NCBI GenBank assembly: GCA_029593915.1
Contig: CP046147.1
Coordinates: forward strand, 1,550,001 to 1,614,000
Origin: Candidatus Lucifugimonas marina
Lineage (GTDB): Bacteria > Chloroflexota > Dehalococcoidia > Lucifugimonadales > Lucifugimonadaceae
Reading direction: 5' to 3'
Length of the DNA stretch: 64,000 nt
In this document: positions 1 through 8,666 of the stretch, piece by piece
Numbering within the stretch: position 1 is the stretch's first letter
How the letters are laid out: each line of letters begins with the position of its first letter
Notes under the pieces: model-generated
Told to the model about the DNA's origin: nothing
Seen by the model: only the letters and a program-made list of their open reading frames with translations
Databases searched by the model: none
Made by a program: the position numbers and the translations under genes

Positions 1-1
1 C

Positions 2-721
2 TCGATAGAGGGCGGGCGTTGTATCGATGAAGACCTAGGCGTGCTGCGGACGTTCTATCGTCTCGGGGTTCGATCAATCACTCTCGCCTGGGGAGCAGCA
101 ACGGGCTGGATCGACAGTCACAACGATGAACGTCATAACGGTCTTACAGACTTCGGGCGCGGCGTTGTATCTGAAATGCAGCAACTTGGAATGATCGTCG
201 ATATCTCGCACGTGTCGGATAAATCGTTTTGGGATGTTCTCGAAACCGCAGAGCGTCCCATTTTCGCTTCTCATTCGTGCTGTCGATCATTGCAAGACCA
301 CCCGCGGAACATGACCGACGACATGATTACGTCGCTAGGACAGGCCGATGGTCTGATCAACATCAATTTTGTAGCGGGGTTTGTCGGTGGTGATCCAGCA
401 ACCGGATATCGGCACTCCGAGAAACCGGACGCAGCAGAGATGAAAGACCCGTTCGATTTCCTAACGAAGAAAGGCGTCGGTGAAGGACCACCGATCAGCC
501 GACTTATGGATCATTTCGATCATGCGATTAGTCTAGCGGGGTCAAGTCATGTGGGAATCGGCTCAGACTACGACGGAGCGTCACACTTCCCAATCGGCCT
601 CGACGATATCTCGAAAATGCCGCTGGTAACGGAATCACTGCTGCAACGCGGTCATTCGCCAGAAGTTGTGGAAGGCATACTCGGGGCAAACGATCTTCGC
701 CTGTTCAGGCAGACTCTCTAG
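2..721 (+). CDS. Membrane dipeptidase (peptidase M19), 5' end cut off
   Basis: C-terminal two thirds of a renal-dipeptidase-type zinc peptidase, which hydrolyses dipeptides. The reading frame is open to the window edge and starts in the metal-bridging motif I-E-G-G, so the true start lies upstream; the GTG at 41 is internal. Further family marks follow in order: LGVRSITL, the zinc histidines in DISHVS and FASHS, GIGSDYDG near the end, and the closing ILGANDLRLF. About 239 residues are visible; family members are usually 320-400. The gene stands alone, with roughly 300 bp of non-coding DNA after it. Family assignment is firm; substrate is not readable. Confidence 0.9.
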   Translation, partial: SIEGGRCIDEDLGVLRTFYRLGVRSITLAWGAATGWIDSHNDERHNGLTDFGRGVVSEMQQLGMIVDISHVSDKSFWDVLETAERPIFASHSCCRSLQDHPRNMTDDMITSLGQADGLININFVAGFVGGDPATGYRHSEKPDAAEMKDPFDFLTKKGVGEGPPISRLMDHFDHAISLAGSSHVGIGSDYDGASHFPIGLDDISKMPLVTESLLQRGHSPEVVEGILGANDLRLFRQTL

Positions 722-793
722 CGATTCTGCCCGTTCGCTACATCCCGTTAAACAAAAGCGGCCCCGCCAGCGTTGGATCGCCAGCGAAGCCTA

Positions 794-823
794 TGTCACC
801 CAGTGAGTCCCCATTGGGTGACA
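794..823. repeat. Inverted repeat (12-bp hairpin) after the dipeptidase gene
   Basis: The arms at 794-805 and 812-823 pair over 12 bp with one G-T wobble around a 6-nt loop. It sits 70 bp past the dipeptidase stop within the otherwise featureless gap 722-1022. No T-run follows, so it is not a classical intrinsic terminator; it may stabilise the 3' end of the transcript. I see no gene in the rest of this gap. Confidence 0.5.
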
Positions 824-1022
824 GTACTAACGGTACAACCTGCGAATCGAATTTGGGTGAGAGATGGCAGTGATGATCGAACGAAAATCGGTGCCTGTTT
901 CGTAGTACGTATGAAACAATTTCATCAGCTAGTACTCGTTAATACGAACATGTCTCCAATGGCACGGTTCGACTCGAAAGTTATTCACTCCGCCAAGCCA
1001 GTGACTGAAGCAAGGACGCCCG

Positions 1023-1628
1023 TTGAAGCTCGTATCGAATCCACGAAGAAAATCCATTCGACTGCTGACTCTACTCGTTGCAGCTTCATTTGCCCTTTTT
1101 CTATTGGCAGCATGTGGTGGAAGTGATGATGTGCCTGAGTTCGATCCCGAATCGTCGTTGATCGCTTCTATCGAAATATCTTCAGTGGCATTCGAAGATG
1201 GATCTGCTATTCCGGTTGAGTTCACATGTGATGGTGAAAACACTTCACCACCCCTCAGATGGTCCGATGTCCCAGCCGGGACGCGATCAATCGCAATCGT
1301 TGTCGACGACCCCGACGCATCTTCAGGAATATTCAGGCACTGGTCGGTGTTCAACATTCCATCTGGAACACGTTCCATTGCTGCAAATCAGCCAGCTACT
1401 CAGAGTCTTAAAGATTCAAGACGGCAAGCAAAGAATGATTTCGGAAACGTCGGTTATGGAGGTCCCTGCCCACCTACAGGACAAGAACACGAATACGTCT
1501 TCTTTATCTACGCCCTCTCTGAGCAACTAGAACTCGAAGGCGGGGTCTCGCCGAACGACGTTTCCGCTGCACTGCGAGGCAAGGTTGTCGGAACGGGATC
1601 GTTCTCAGGTATGTACGCTCGCCGGTAG
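1023..1628 (+). CDS. Lipoprotein with PEBP (YbhB/YbcL) domain
   Basis: A TTG start gives a basic N-terminus, a hydrophobic stretch (residues 13-30) and a lipobox L-L-A-A-C with Cys31, so the protein is probably exported and lipid-anchored. From about residue 48 it matches the phosphatidylethanolamine-binding / Raf-kinase-inhibitor-like fold: FTCDGENTSPPLRW, the DDPDA ligand-pocket motif, FRHWSVFNIP, and GYGGPCPP followed by HEYVFFIYAL. About 201 residues, normal for the bacterial family plus a signal peptide. The biochemical role of bacterial YbhB-like proteins is poorly known; lipid or small-anion binding is inferred only from the fold. Confidence 0.85.
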   Translation: MKLVSNPRRKSIRLLTLLVAASFALFLLAACGGSDDVPEFDPESSLIASIEISSVAFEDGSAIPVEFTCDGENTSPPLRWSDVPAGTRSIAIVVDDPDASSGIFRHWSVFNIPSGTRSIAANQPATQSLKDSRRQAKNDFGNVGYGGPCPPTGQEHEYVFFIYALSEQLELEGGVSPNDVSAALRGKVVGTGSFSGMYARR

Positions 1629-1724
1629 TCCTTTTGAGGGTTTACCCCACCTTCAGCACACCTTCGGCACACCTAAACTTTCTGTAGTTAATTACCGGTC
1701 TTGTATTTAATTACGGAGTTGATG

Positions 1725-2183
1725 ATGTTGCGTCGTTTCTTTATCACTGTGATCGCTCTTTCTGCATTCTCGATCATGTCGGTCGCCTGTGCTGGCGGTG
1801 GTGGCGACATAGAACCAGCCGATTCTTATGAGTCACTTTCAGCCGCGCTTGAAGCTGCAGGCATGAAAGTTGGCGAACAGGTTGAGAACAATTTCCTATT
1901 TGCAGGTCTGTTCACCGTTCCCGGCATAGAAATGACCGCAAGTGGTCAAGACATCCTTGCGTTTGAATTTGCAACGGAAGAAGAAGCCGCCGGGCAAGCC
2001 GCACTTGTATCGCCCGACGGATATGGAATCGGACTCAAGTACATCAACTGGGTCGACACCCCGCAATTCTTCCTCAACGGCAAGATGATCGTCGTGTACG
2101 ACGGTTCACAGTCGCTTGTGACCGACACGCTAATAACCGCCATGGGCGAACGATTTGCCGGCGAGTCGCCTGACGGAGCGTAG
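1725..2183 (+). CDS. Hypothetical lipoprotein
   Basis: The start is taken at the ATG at 1725 because GGAG lies 6 nt upstream; another ATG is at 1722 and an upstream TTG at 1701 adds a non-signal-like extension. The 152-residue product has a classic lipoprotein signal (basic MLRR, hydrophobic core, S-V-A-C with Cys22) and a Gly-rich linker. The mature part is acidic and contains a segment around residues 70-110 about 'EFATEEEAAGQAA' that suggests a small alpha/beta domain. I do not recognise the family. It follows another lipoprotein gene by about 100 bp. Confidence 0.75.
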   Translation: MLRRFFITVIALSAFSIMSVACAGGGGDIEPADSYESLSAALEAAGMKVGEQVENNFLFAGLFTVPGIEMTASGQDILAFEFATEEEAAGQAALVSPDGYGIGLKYINWVDTPQFFLNGKMIVVYDGSQSLVTDTLITAMGERFAGESPDGA

Positions 2184-2251
2184 TACGTTCAGGCTGGTAA
2201 CCGGTTAGTCTTGCGGCAACAACAACGCAACTAACCACTCCCAGCCACCTC

Positions 2252-3058
2252 TTGCTCCGTAATTCATTCCTACACCTGCCCGGAATCAACGTCGACGACG
2301 AGGAAGATCTATGGGCAGAAGGCGTTCGCGATTGGGACGACGCCCTGTCGTCGAATTCACTCACTGACGACCAGAAATCGTTCATTGAGGAATCACAGCG
2401 AGCCTTAGAAGTTCAAGATGCGTCGTATTTCGATCGGCAGTATCGTGCTGGCGAACGATGGCGCATACTTCCCGATTTCGCAGACCAGACGGCTTTTCTA
2501 GACATCGAAACTACAGGCCTCGGCGGCGACTCTTATCTCACCATGTGTGGAATTCTCGATTCATCAGGATTCAAAGCCTATGTCCGCGGCGACAACATCG
2601 ACGATCTGGCTCAGGACCTCGAACAGTACAAGATCGTAGTCACCTTCAACGGAATATCGTTCGATGTACCGTGGCTAAGACGCGAGCTAGGTCCGTTGCT
2701 TGAACAGGCTGCGCATGTCGACCTAATGCACGTTCTTCGAACCGTCGGCATGAAGGGTGGTCTAAAGAAGATTGAGAAAGCGATTGGACTTGATCGCGGT
2801 GACGATCTTTCCATGCTCACAGGTCGTGACGCCGTTCACCTTTGGAATATGGCTCAGGACGGCGAACCCAACGCTATGGAAACGTTGATTCGATACAACT
2901 CTGAAGACGTTACATCTCTTCCACGACTCGCCGAATATGCCTATGGGCAAAATTCTGTTGGCACCCCAATGGCCGTTCCAGGTTACTTCTCCCCTGCCCA
3001 TTTCGACACATCAACACTGCCCTATGATCAGGCGTTGGTTCAATACTTGTGCAGATGA
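2252..3058 (+). CDS. YprB-like RNase H-fold exonuclease
   Basis: Predicted 3'-5' exonuclease or ribonuclease of the RNase_H_2/YprB type (DEDD superfamily). Exo I motif is AFLDIETTGL (Asp84 and Glu86), Exo II is VVTFNGISFDVPWL, and a C-terminal YNSEDVTSLPRLAEY carries the last acidic residue. The N-terminus LRNSFLHLPGI is typical of this family and fixes the TTG start. 268 residues. No ruler or helicase domain is fused, unlike longer relatives. Substrate, RNA or DNA, cannot be told from sequence. Confidence 0.85.
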   Translation: MLRNSFLHLPGINVDDEEDLWAEGVRDWDDALSSNSLTDDQKSFIEESQRALEVQDASYFDRQYRAGERWRILPDFADQTAFLDIETTGLGGDSYLTMCGILDSSGFKAYVRGDNIDDLAQDLEQYKIVVTFNGISFDVPWLRRELGPLLEQAAHVDLMHVLRTVGMKGGLKKIEKAIGLDRGDDLSMLTGRDAVHLWNMAQDGEPNAMETLIRYNSEDVTSLPRLAEYAYGQNSVGTPMAVPGYFSPAHFDTSTLPYDQALVQYLCR

Positions 3059-3200
3059 GGCGCTGAATGGGTGCTAGACTTGCTGCTTCGTTCACGTACG
3101 GGCACGCACAGGCGCATGTGTTCACGCGCGAGCGAGCATGGCACTGGCGCATCATCAAATAACAAGCGTCTCGAAGCTCACACACGAGTAGCGAGAATAA

Positions 3201-4112
3201 TTGGCGAGAGTATTGTCGGCACTTCAGTACACCGAACACCCAATCCTATCCAACACGGTATTCCTTGCTGCATGGGGAGGCTGGCCAGACGCCGCCGAAT
3301 CAGCAACGCGATCACTCCGGGAACTTGTACGCCAGATTTCAGCGACCCAGTTCGCAACTATCGATCCTGAAGATTTTTATGATTTTGCTGAACAGCGACC
3401 GGTTATCTCGAACGAATCCGACGGTTCCCGCAAACTGACTTGGCCGAAGAACGAGTTCTACTACTGGAAAGCCGACGATGGTGGTCGAGACCTTCTGATA
3501 TTCATTGGTGTTGAGCCAAATTTGAAGTGGCGAACCTACACCGATCTCATCCACAAAGTCGCCAATGAGAGCGACACCAAACTTCTGGTGACTGTGGGTG
3601 CGCTACTTGACTCCGTTCCGCACACTCGTTCACCACGAGTAACAGGTTCGTCGATTGACGCCGATCTTGGTGTCGGATTTGAACACATCAAATACGCTGT
3701 ACCCAACTACGAAGGTCCGTCCGGACTCACATCGGTGCTAATGGATCGATTAAAGCAAGACAAGATTCCATCGGCGAGCATCTGGGGTCACTCACCTCAT
3801 TATCTACAGGTAGCGCAGAATCCAACGCTTACGCATGCGATTCTGTCGGAACTACAGCAGTTTATTACTGCTCCTATTGAACTCAGCAAACTCGCTAAGG
3901 AAGCTGAAGAGTTCGACGAAAATCTCGTTCGAGCACTCGCTGACCAACAGGAAATTGAAGGTTATGTAAAACGGCTCGAAGAACGTTATGACTCTGAAGA
4001 AGAATTTCGACAGAGCCCTGAGCCAGCTGCCCTTGTGCAGGAACTTGAAGACTTTTTACGCCAACAACGTGGTTCGGAAGAAGACGTTGCTGATGGGGAC
4101 ACTAACGATTGA
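3201..4112 (+). CDS. PAC2-family protein
   Basis: 303-residue protein of the PAC2 (proteasome assembly chaperone 2-like) family, found in archaea, actinobacteria and Chloroflexota; bacterial function is unknown. Family-like segments are FLAAWGGWPDAAESATR near the N-terminus, LLIFIGVEPNLKW, a VTVGALLDSVPHTR turn, and GHSPHYLQVAQNPTLT. The last 80 residues are Glu-rich and probably form a coiled coil. Start is TTG. Its stop overlaps the TTG start of the next gene (TTGA), so the two are translationally coupled. Confidence 0.8.
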   Translation: MARVLSALQYTEHPILSNTVFLAAWGGWPDAAESATRSLRELVRQISATQFATIDPEDFYDFAEQRPVISNESDGSRKLTWPKNEFYYWKADDGGRDLLIFIGVEPNLKWRTYTDLIHKVANESDTKLLVTVGALLDSVPHTRSPRVTGSSIDADLGVGFEHIKYAVPNYEGPSGLTSVLMDRLKQDKIPSASIWGHSPHYLQVAQNPTLTHAILSELQQFITAPIELSKLAKEAEEFDENLVRALADQQEIEGYVKRLEERYDSEEEFRQSPEPAALVQELEDFLRQQRGSEEDVADGDTND

Positions 4113-4876
4113 GCAAGATTTCAGAACGACTAACTAAACTCGGCCAGATTGAACGATCGGGCTTTGGTTTCGGCGCAGTATCTGCCAGTACGAAAATTCC
4201 AGTAATTCTGGTGGGACTTTCCGTGGCTAAGGCCGAAGATGCCAAAGGTTTCGAAGCAGATTTGTATCTGGTCGGTACCGGCACAAAAGGATCAGCTCAA
4301 TCGGAAGCTGTGGCAGATGCCGACATCTGGGGTGCAAGCGTCTCTGGAGGTACTGCCAAAGAGATTGAAGCAGCAATAGAAGCCGGTGCCGATTTCATCG
4401 TAGCTGAAGGCGACGACGCTCCAGGAGCTGCGCTTCGAGACGACGACGCAGGCAAAGGTTACGTAGTTGGCAGCGATGTGTCTGAAGACCGTGCCAAAGC
4501 CATCAACTCTGGTCCGTTCGATTTTCTGATTCTTGATGGTTCTGAGTTGAAGCTCCCACTAAGCGTCGGCGCTGTACTCGGCATCCAAGAACAGTTGGCT
4601 CGATACTCCCAGCACATCTTTCTCACCGTGAACCAGGTTCCAGATCCGACGAACCTCGAGCTGCTCCGTGATATCGGAATATCAGCCCTTATTTACGACG
4701 CAGATTCAGCATCAAAATCTGATCTCAAGTCGCTACGTGAAACTATCGACAAGCTGGAACCTAAGAAGCAGAAAAACGCAGCCGGTGCCACCCTTCCGCG
4801 ACCGGGTGAGACAACTTCTCAAGAAGAAGATCATGACGACCACGATCATGACCATGAGGACGAAGACTGGGAGTAG
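4109..4876 (+). CDS. Unrecognised acidic protein with His/Asp-rich tail
   Basis: 255 residues, TTG start within the stop of the PAC2-family gene. Alternating hydrophobic strands and helices (IPVILVGLSV, ADFIVAEGD, FDFLILDGSELKLPL, HIFLTVNQVP, ISALIYDADS) resemble a degenerate TIM barrel such as nitronate monooxygenase or dihydropteroate-type folds, but no catalytic signature is clear. The last 20 residues are a run of His, Asp and Glu that could bind divalent metal. The coupling suggests it works with the PAC2 protein. Function is not assigned. Confidence 0.75.
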   Translation: MSKISERLTKLGQIERSGFGFGAVSASTKIPVILVGLSVAKAEDAKGFEADLYLVGTGTKGSAQSEAVADADIWGASVSGGTAKEIEAAIEAGADFIVAEGDDAPGAALRDDDAGKGYVVGSDVSEDRAKAINSGPFDFLILDGSELKLPLSVGAVLGIQEQLARYSQHIFLTVNQVPDPTNLELLRDIGISALIYDADSASKSDLKSLRETIDKLEPKKQKNAAGATLPRPGETTSQEEDHDDHDHDHEDEDWE

Positions 4877-4979
4877 AACCTTTTTCAGCCGAAATGGCGG
4901 TCAAGTAGCCACCTGAAAGCCGTTGAGTGAGCTAGCACGTACTTGTCTTGAGACGGCAAATTTCATTTAGGAATCAACT

Positions 4980-6005
4980 ATGACCAATTACACAATCATC
5001 GGACTCGGAAGAATTGGCACATCACTTGGGATGGCGATTCGTTCGAAAGGGGACGCGAAAGTCACCGGTTACGATGCTGATAACGACGCACAGTCTTTAG
5101 CTCAAAGAATGGGTGCAGTCGACGATATCGAATGGAACATCGACAAAGCGGTCGAAAAAGCCGATGTCGTGGTCGTAGCAACTCCAGCTGGTTCGATTTA
5201 CGACGTTTTCGACGGTGTCGCCCGGTACCTCAAGCAAGACACCGTGGTTACCGACACGTCACCCACCAAGCGCGCTGTCATGGAATGGGCGAACGAACTT
5301 CTCCCTGCAGGCGTGACATACGTTGGCGGCAACCCACTGACCGGGGCTGCAATTCGGGAACAAAAAGAGTCGTCCGGATATATTTTCCACAACGCAAAAT
5401 GGGCAGTTGTAGCACCGCCGACTGCTGGTAATAAAGCTATTCAAGCAGTCACCGACATGATCGAACATGTTGGTGCCAAGCCAGTGTTCATGGATCCTCA
5501 CGAGCACGATTCATTTTCAGCCGCAACAACAGGTCTACCTGCCGTTGTTTCAGCTGCAGTAATGAACTCGGTTAGCACTTCACCCTCTTGGGCTGAAATC
5601 AGCCGGTTCGTGGGTCAAGATTTCGACAACATAACTTCTCCATCAACCGGAGACCCGGCGTCTTTGCAGAGCTCGGCGGCTACGAACGCCGATATGTTGG
5701 CGCACTGGATCGACCAATTGATCGAGCGCTTCCAAGCTATACGAGCTGGACTTCTCGATGATGAAGTTCGTTTTGCATCCGACGGGGTACTGGCAGATTC
5801 GTTCGTTCAGGCATGGGAACAACGTGCCCGTCTCGAAGCTGGAGTCGCAGATCGTCGACCGGATTCTGAAGAACGAGCACCTATCCCATCCTCAAGCGAG
5901 AGCATGATGGGACTTTTCTTCGGCAGCCGCATCGCAAAGGTGATGGGCCGAGGAAGCGACCCGAAAAAAGACTCGACGAAATACGATCGTCGAAAAATGA
6001 ATTAA
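4980..6005 (+). CDS. TyrA-like prephenate/arogenate dehydrogenase homologue
   Basis: 341 residues. The N-terminal Rossmann motif IIGLGRIGTSLG binds NAD(P); DTSPTKRAVMEW and YVGGNPLTGAA follow the TyrA layout, then MDPHEHDSFSAATTGLP and a helical dimer domain. Canonical TyrA reads GGHP and SHLPH with catalytic or substrate-binding histidines, and has an Arg in the tRia segment; here these positions read GGNP, TTGLP and SPSTGDP. The fold and place next to aroA suggest aromatic amino acid synthesis, yet the active site is altered. AGGA precedes the ATG. The C-terminal ~60 residues are basic and unmatched. Confidence 0.75.
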   Translation: MTNYTIIGLGRIGTSLGMAIRSKGDAKVTGYDADNDAQSLAQRMGAVDDIEWNIDKAVEKADVVVVATPAGSIYDVFDGVARYLKQDTVVTDTSPTKRAVMEWANELLPAGVTYVGGNPLTGAAIREQKESSGYIFHNAKWAVVAPPTAGNKAIQAVTDMIEHVGAKPVFMDPHEHDSFSAATTGLPAVVSAAVMNSVSTSPSWAEISRFVGQDFDNITSPSTGDPASLQSSAATNADMLAHWIDQLIERFQAIRAGLLDDEVRFASDGVLADSFVQAWEQRARLEAGVADRRPDSEERAPIPSSSESMMGLFFGSRIAKVMGRGSDPKKDSTKYDRRKMN

Positions 6006-6015
6006 CAGGACCCGT

Positions 6016-7326
6016 ATGCCAGTAACTATTGCACGGCCGCGATCTCTTCGCGGAGAGATTATTGCTCCCGGTGACAAGTCGGTTTCACACCGAGCGATTA
6101 TGTTTAACGCACTGTCGAACACCGGCACAGCGCATGTAACCAACTTTTCGCCAGGTGCAGATTGCACCTCGACTGTCGAGATAATGCGTGCTCTCGGTGT
6201 TGAGATTTCACGTAAAGAAGGCGAGAACGGTGCGGGCGACAGTCTGACCGTGAAAGGCGTCGGTCTAAACGGGCTACAGGAGCCATCGGGTATTCTCGAC
6301 GCTGGAAACAGCGGGACCACGACTCGCCTGATGTCGGGAATACTCGCTGGCAGAGACATCATGACGATTCTCACCGGCGACGATTCGCTTAGTTCACGAC
6401 CGATGGGCAGAGTAGTCAAACCACTTACCCAGATGGGCGCTGAAATCTCAGGACGTGCGAACGACACACTCGCTCCGCTGGTATTCCACGGCGGAAAACT
6501 CGCCGGTACAACTTACGAGATGCCTGTCGCTTCGGCACAGCTAAAGTCCTGCCTTCTTTTGGCGGGTCTTCGAGCCGACGGAACAACGACTCTCACTCAG
6601 CCTGCTGAATCACGCGACCACACCGAGCGGATGTTATCGGCTATGGGTGTCGATCTCCAGAAGAGCGGACTTGATCTAGAGCTCAAGCCGTCTGAACTAG
6701 AAACCGTCGATGTCGAGGTTCCAGGTGATATTTCATCGGCAGCGTTCTGGCTGGTTGCAGCGATCTGTCACCCTGATGCCGAACTGTTGATTCGGAACGT
6801 CGGGATTAACCCAACTCGCGCTGGAATCATTACTGCTCTACAGATGATGAACGCTGATCTAACTTTGATTGACGAACGCGATGTCGCTGGTGAACCTGTC
6901 GCTGACATGCTCGTCAAAACTAGCGAGCTCAAGGGCATTGAACTCGACGGCGACATCGTTCCCCTCCTAATCGATGAAATACCTGTCATCGCAGTGGCTG
7001 CAGCAATTGCAGAAGGCGAAACCGTTATTCGGGACGCAGAGGAACTGCGTGTCAAAGAATCTGACCGAATCGCCGCTAGCATCTCATGGCTAAAAGGCGC
7101 AGGAGTTGAAGCCGAAGGAACACCCGATGGAATGATCCTTGCAGGTGGAAACTCGATTGGCGGAGGACAGTTCCAAAGCTACGACGACCATCGGCTTGCT
7201 ATGAGTCTAGGGGTAGCCGGGCTGATATCAACTGAACCAATCACAGTGATGGATCCTGACGTTGCAGGTATTTCGTACCCTAGCTTCTGGAAAATCATCG
7301 AAGACTTTGGCGGTTTGGTTGGCTAG
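6016..7326 (+). CDS. aroA: 3-phosphoshikimate 1-carboxyvinyltransferase (EPSP synthase)
   Basis: Sixth step of the shikimate pathway: shikimate-3-phosphate plus phosphoenolpyruvate to EPSP. 436 residues, standard length. Signature motifs are PGDKSVSHRA at the N-terminus, LDAGNSGTTTRLM, SSRPMGRVVKPL, SAQLKSCLLLAGL, GDISSAAFWL, IDEIPVIAVAAA and ELRVKESDRIA, with DDHRLAMS near the C-terminus. The catalytic Lys in GDKS and the Asp and Glu in the IDE/KESDR segments are present. It lies 10 bp after the TyrA-like gene and overlaps gmk by 8 bp, so the genes form one operon. Confidence 0.97.
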   Translation: MPVTIARPRSLRGEIIAPGDKSVSHRAIMFNALSNTGTAHVTNFSPGADCTSTVEIMRALGVEISRKEGENGAGDSLTVKGVGLNGLQEPSGILDAGNSGTTTRLMSGILAGRDIMTILTGDDSLSSRPMGRVVKPLTQMGAEISGRANDTLAPLVFHGGKLAGTTYEMPVASAQLKSCLLLAGLRADGTTTLTQPAESRDHTERMLSAMGVDLQKSGLDLELKPSELETVDVEVPGDISSAAFWLVAAICHPDAELLIRNVGINPTRAGIITALQMMNADLTLIDERDVAGEPVADMLVKTSELKGIELDGDIVPLLIDEIPVIAVAAAIAEGETVIRDAEELRVKESDRIAASISWLKGAGVEAEGTPDGMILAGGNSIGGGQFQSYDDHRLAMSLGVAGLISTEPITVMDPDVAGISYPSFWKIIEDFGGLVG

Positions 7327-7936
7327 CGAAGCTCGCACTAACAAGAACCCCCTCGTGGTTGTAATATCCGGTCCTTCTGGAGTCGGAAAAGACGTCATGA
7401 TCGATCGCATGATCGAATCAGGACAACTTGGATTCCATTTCACCGTCACTGCTACCACGCGCGATCCACGCCCGGGTGAAAAAAATGGAATTAATCACCA
7501 TTTCGTTTCTGTTGATGATTTCGTTAATTTGATCGCCGCCGATGAGTTGCTTGAGTGGGCTCAGGTATACGACAACTACTACGGTGTTCCCAAAAAACAG
7601 GTGCGCGATGCTCTTGCAAGCGGCAAGCACGTGATTATGCGTGTTGATGTGCAGGGAGCTAAGCGACTTAGCGAGATCATTCCTGAAGCACTTCTGATAT
7701 TTATTATTCCGCCCTCTCTTGAAGTTCTTCGAAAGCATTTGGAGGGTAGAGGGGTCAATACCGAAGAGGAAATGACCAAACGACTCGCCGCGGCTACCGA
7801 AGAGATTAGCCAGGCAAGTTTGTTCGACTTCACTGTGACCAACGAGGAAGATCAACTCGACGAAACAGTCAAAAACGTTGTCGAGATCATCGAGTCAGAA
7901 TCGATGAGAATTCCCCCGAGACGCGTGAGTATCTAG
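7319..7936 (+). CDS. gmk: Guanylate kinase
   Basis: Phosphorylates GMP to GDP. I place the start at TTG 7319, overlapping the aroA stop by 8 bp, because this gives 205 residues and a short leader before the P-loop; a TTG at 7262 would only extend deep into aroA. P-loop GPSGVGKD, GMP-binding TTRDPRPGEKNG and WAQVYDNYYG, and VDVQGAKRL are all present. The P-loop ends GKD where GKG/GKS is more usual, a mild variation. The bicupin gene follows 2 bp after the stop. Confidence 0.93.
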   Translation: MASEARTNKNPLVVVISGPSGVGKDVMIDRMIESGQLGFHFTVTATTRDPRPGEKNGINHHFVSVDDFVNLIAADELLEWAQVYDNYYGVPKKQVRDALASGKHVIMRVDVQGAKRLSEIIPEALLIFIIPPSLEVLRKHLEGRGVNTEEEMTKRLAAATEEISQASLFDFTVTNEEDQLDETVKNVVEIIESESMRIPPRRVSI

Positions 7937-7938
7937 TC

Positions 7939-8649
7939 ATGCACCGTTCGTCGATAAACACAGTTGGAGTATTGGCGAAAGACGAGACGTTCAGTCTCGA
8001 ATCGATGCGATTGGGTGCCGGCGAAACCACGGGAATAGTCTCTTGTGAGTCTGATCTGGTACTTCTATTCATCGAAGGTGAACTCGAGATCAAAACTGGC
8101 GACCGGACCCACACCGTCTCAGGGTCGGCTCAGGCGTACATCAATGCAGGAATCAGCTTCGAGATAATTTCTGGGGACTCAACGGCTTCGTACTTACTCG
8201 CCAGTTGTCCGGGGGCATCGTTACTCCCAACCAAAGATCACGACCCAAAAATCATCACCGGTGGCGTAACCATTCTTCGAACTGATCGATACGATCGCTT
8301 CCCCGATTCAGGACTTGTTCGTGGAGGGATGTATTACCTCGATCACGGGAAGGTGGCGACCTATCACTCTCACGACGCAGCGGCGGAAGTGTTCGTCTTT
8401 CTGAAAGGCGAATGCGACGTTAAAGTCGATGGATTCACCGAACGGTTCACTGCTGGTGAGGTTCTCTACGTTCCTGCAGAAGAAAAACACGAACTAGCAA
8501 ACGTGAGTGAAGGTCGATTAGAGGTTTGGCTGACCGTTACCCCAAACGTATCACCAAGCCACACGTTCTATCAAGAATTGGCTGACGGAACCTTCAAAAG
8601 AACGACTCCGCGGCTCGACGGTCTAGAGTCACGACCGCCGTCTGCTTAG
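7939..8649 (+). CDS. Bicupin protein with one degenerate cupin
   Basis: 236 residues with two cupin barrels. The C-terminal one (about residues 110-210) keeps a metal site: YHSHDAAAEVFVFLKGE, then GEVLYVPAEEKHELANV. The N-terminal one (about 15-90) has the barrel pattern SDLVLLFIEGELEI and an INAGISFEII turn but no matching histidines, so it is probably structural. Such proteins can be dioxygenases, isomerases or sugar-binding proteins; nothing in the sequence picks one. It is the last gene of the tyrA-like/aroA/gmk run and ends 17 bp from the convergent amidohydrolase. Confidence 0.75.
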   Translation: MHRSSINTVGVLAKDETFSLESMRLGAGETTGIVSCESDLVLLFIEGELEIKTGDRTHTVSGSAQAYINAGISFEIISGDSTASYLLASCPGASLLPTKDHDPKIITGGVTILRTDRYDRFPDSGLVRGGMYYLDHGKVATYHSHDAAAEVFVFLKGECDVKVDGFTERFTAGEVLYVPAEEKHELANVSEGRLEVWLTVTPNVSPSHTFYQELADGTFKRTTPRLDGLESRPPSA

Positions 8650-8666
8650 ACGGCTTACGCTTCTGG

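Noticed and set aside
794..823. Intrinsic terminator after the dipeptidase
   Set aside because: The stem is good but no T-run follows on either side.
3056..3200. Read-through of the TGA ending the RNase H-like gene as a second selenoprotein
   Set aside because: The product is already complete at the TGA, the residues after it do not resemble the family, and the open frame beyond it runs into the PAC2-family gene.
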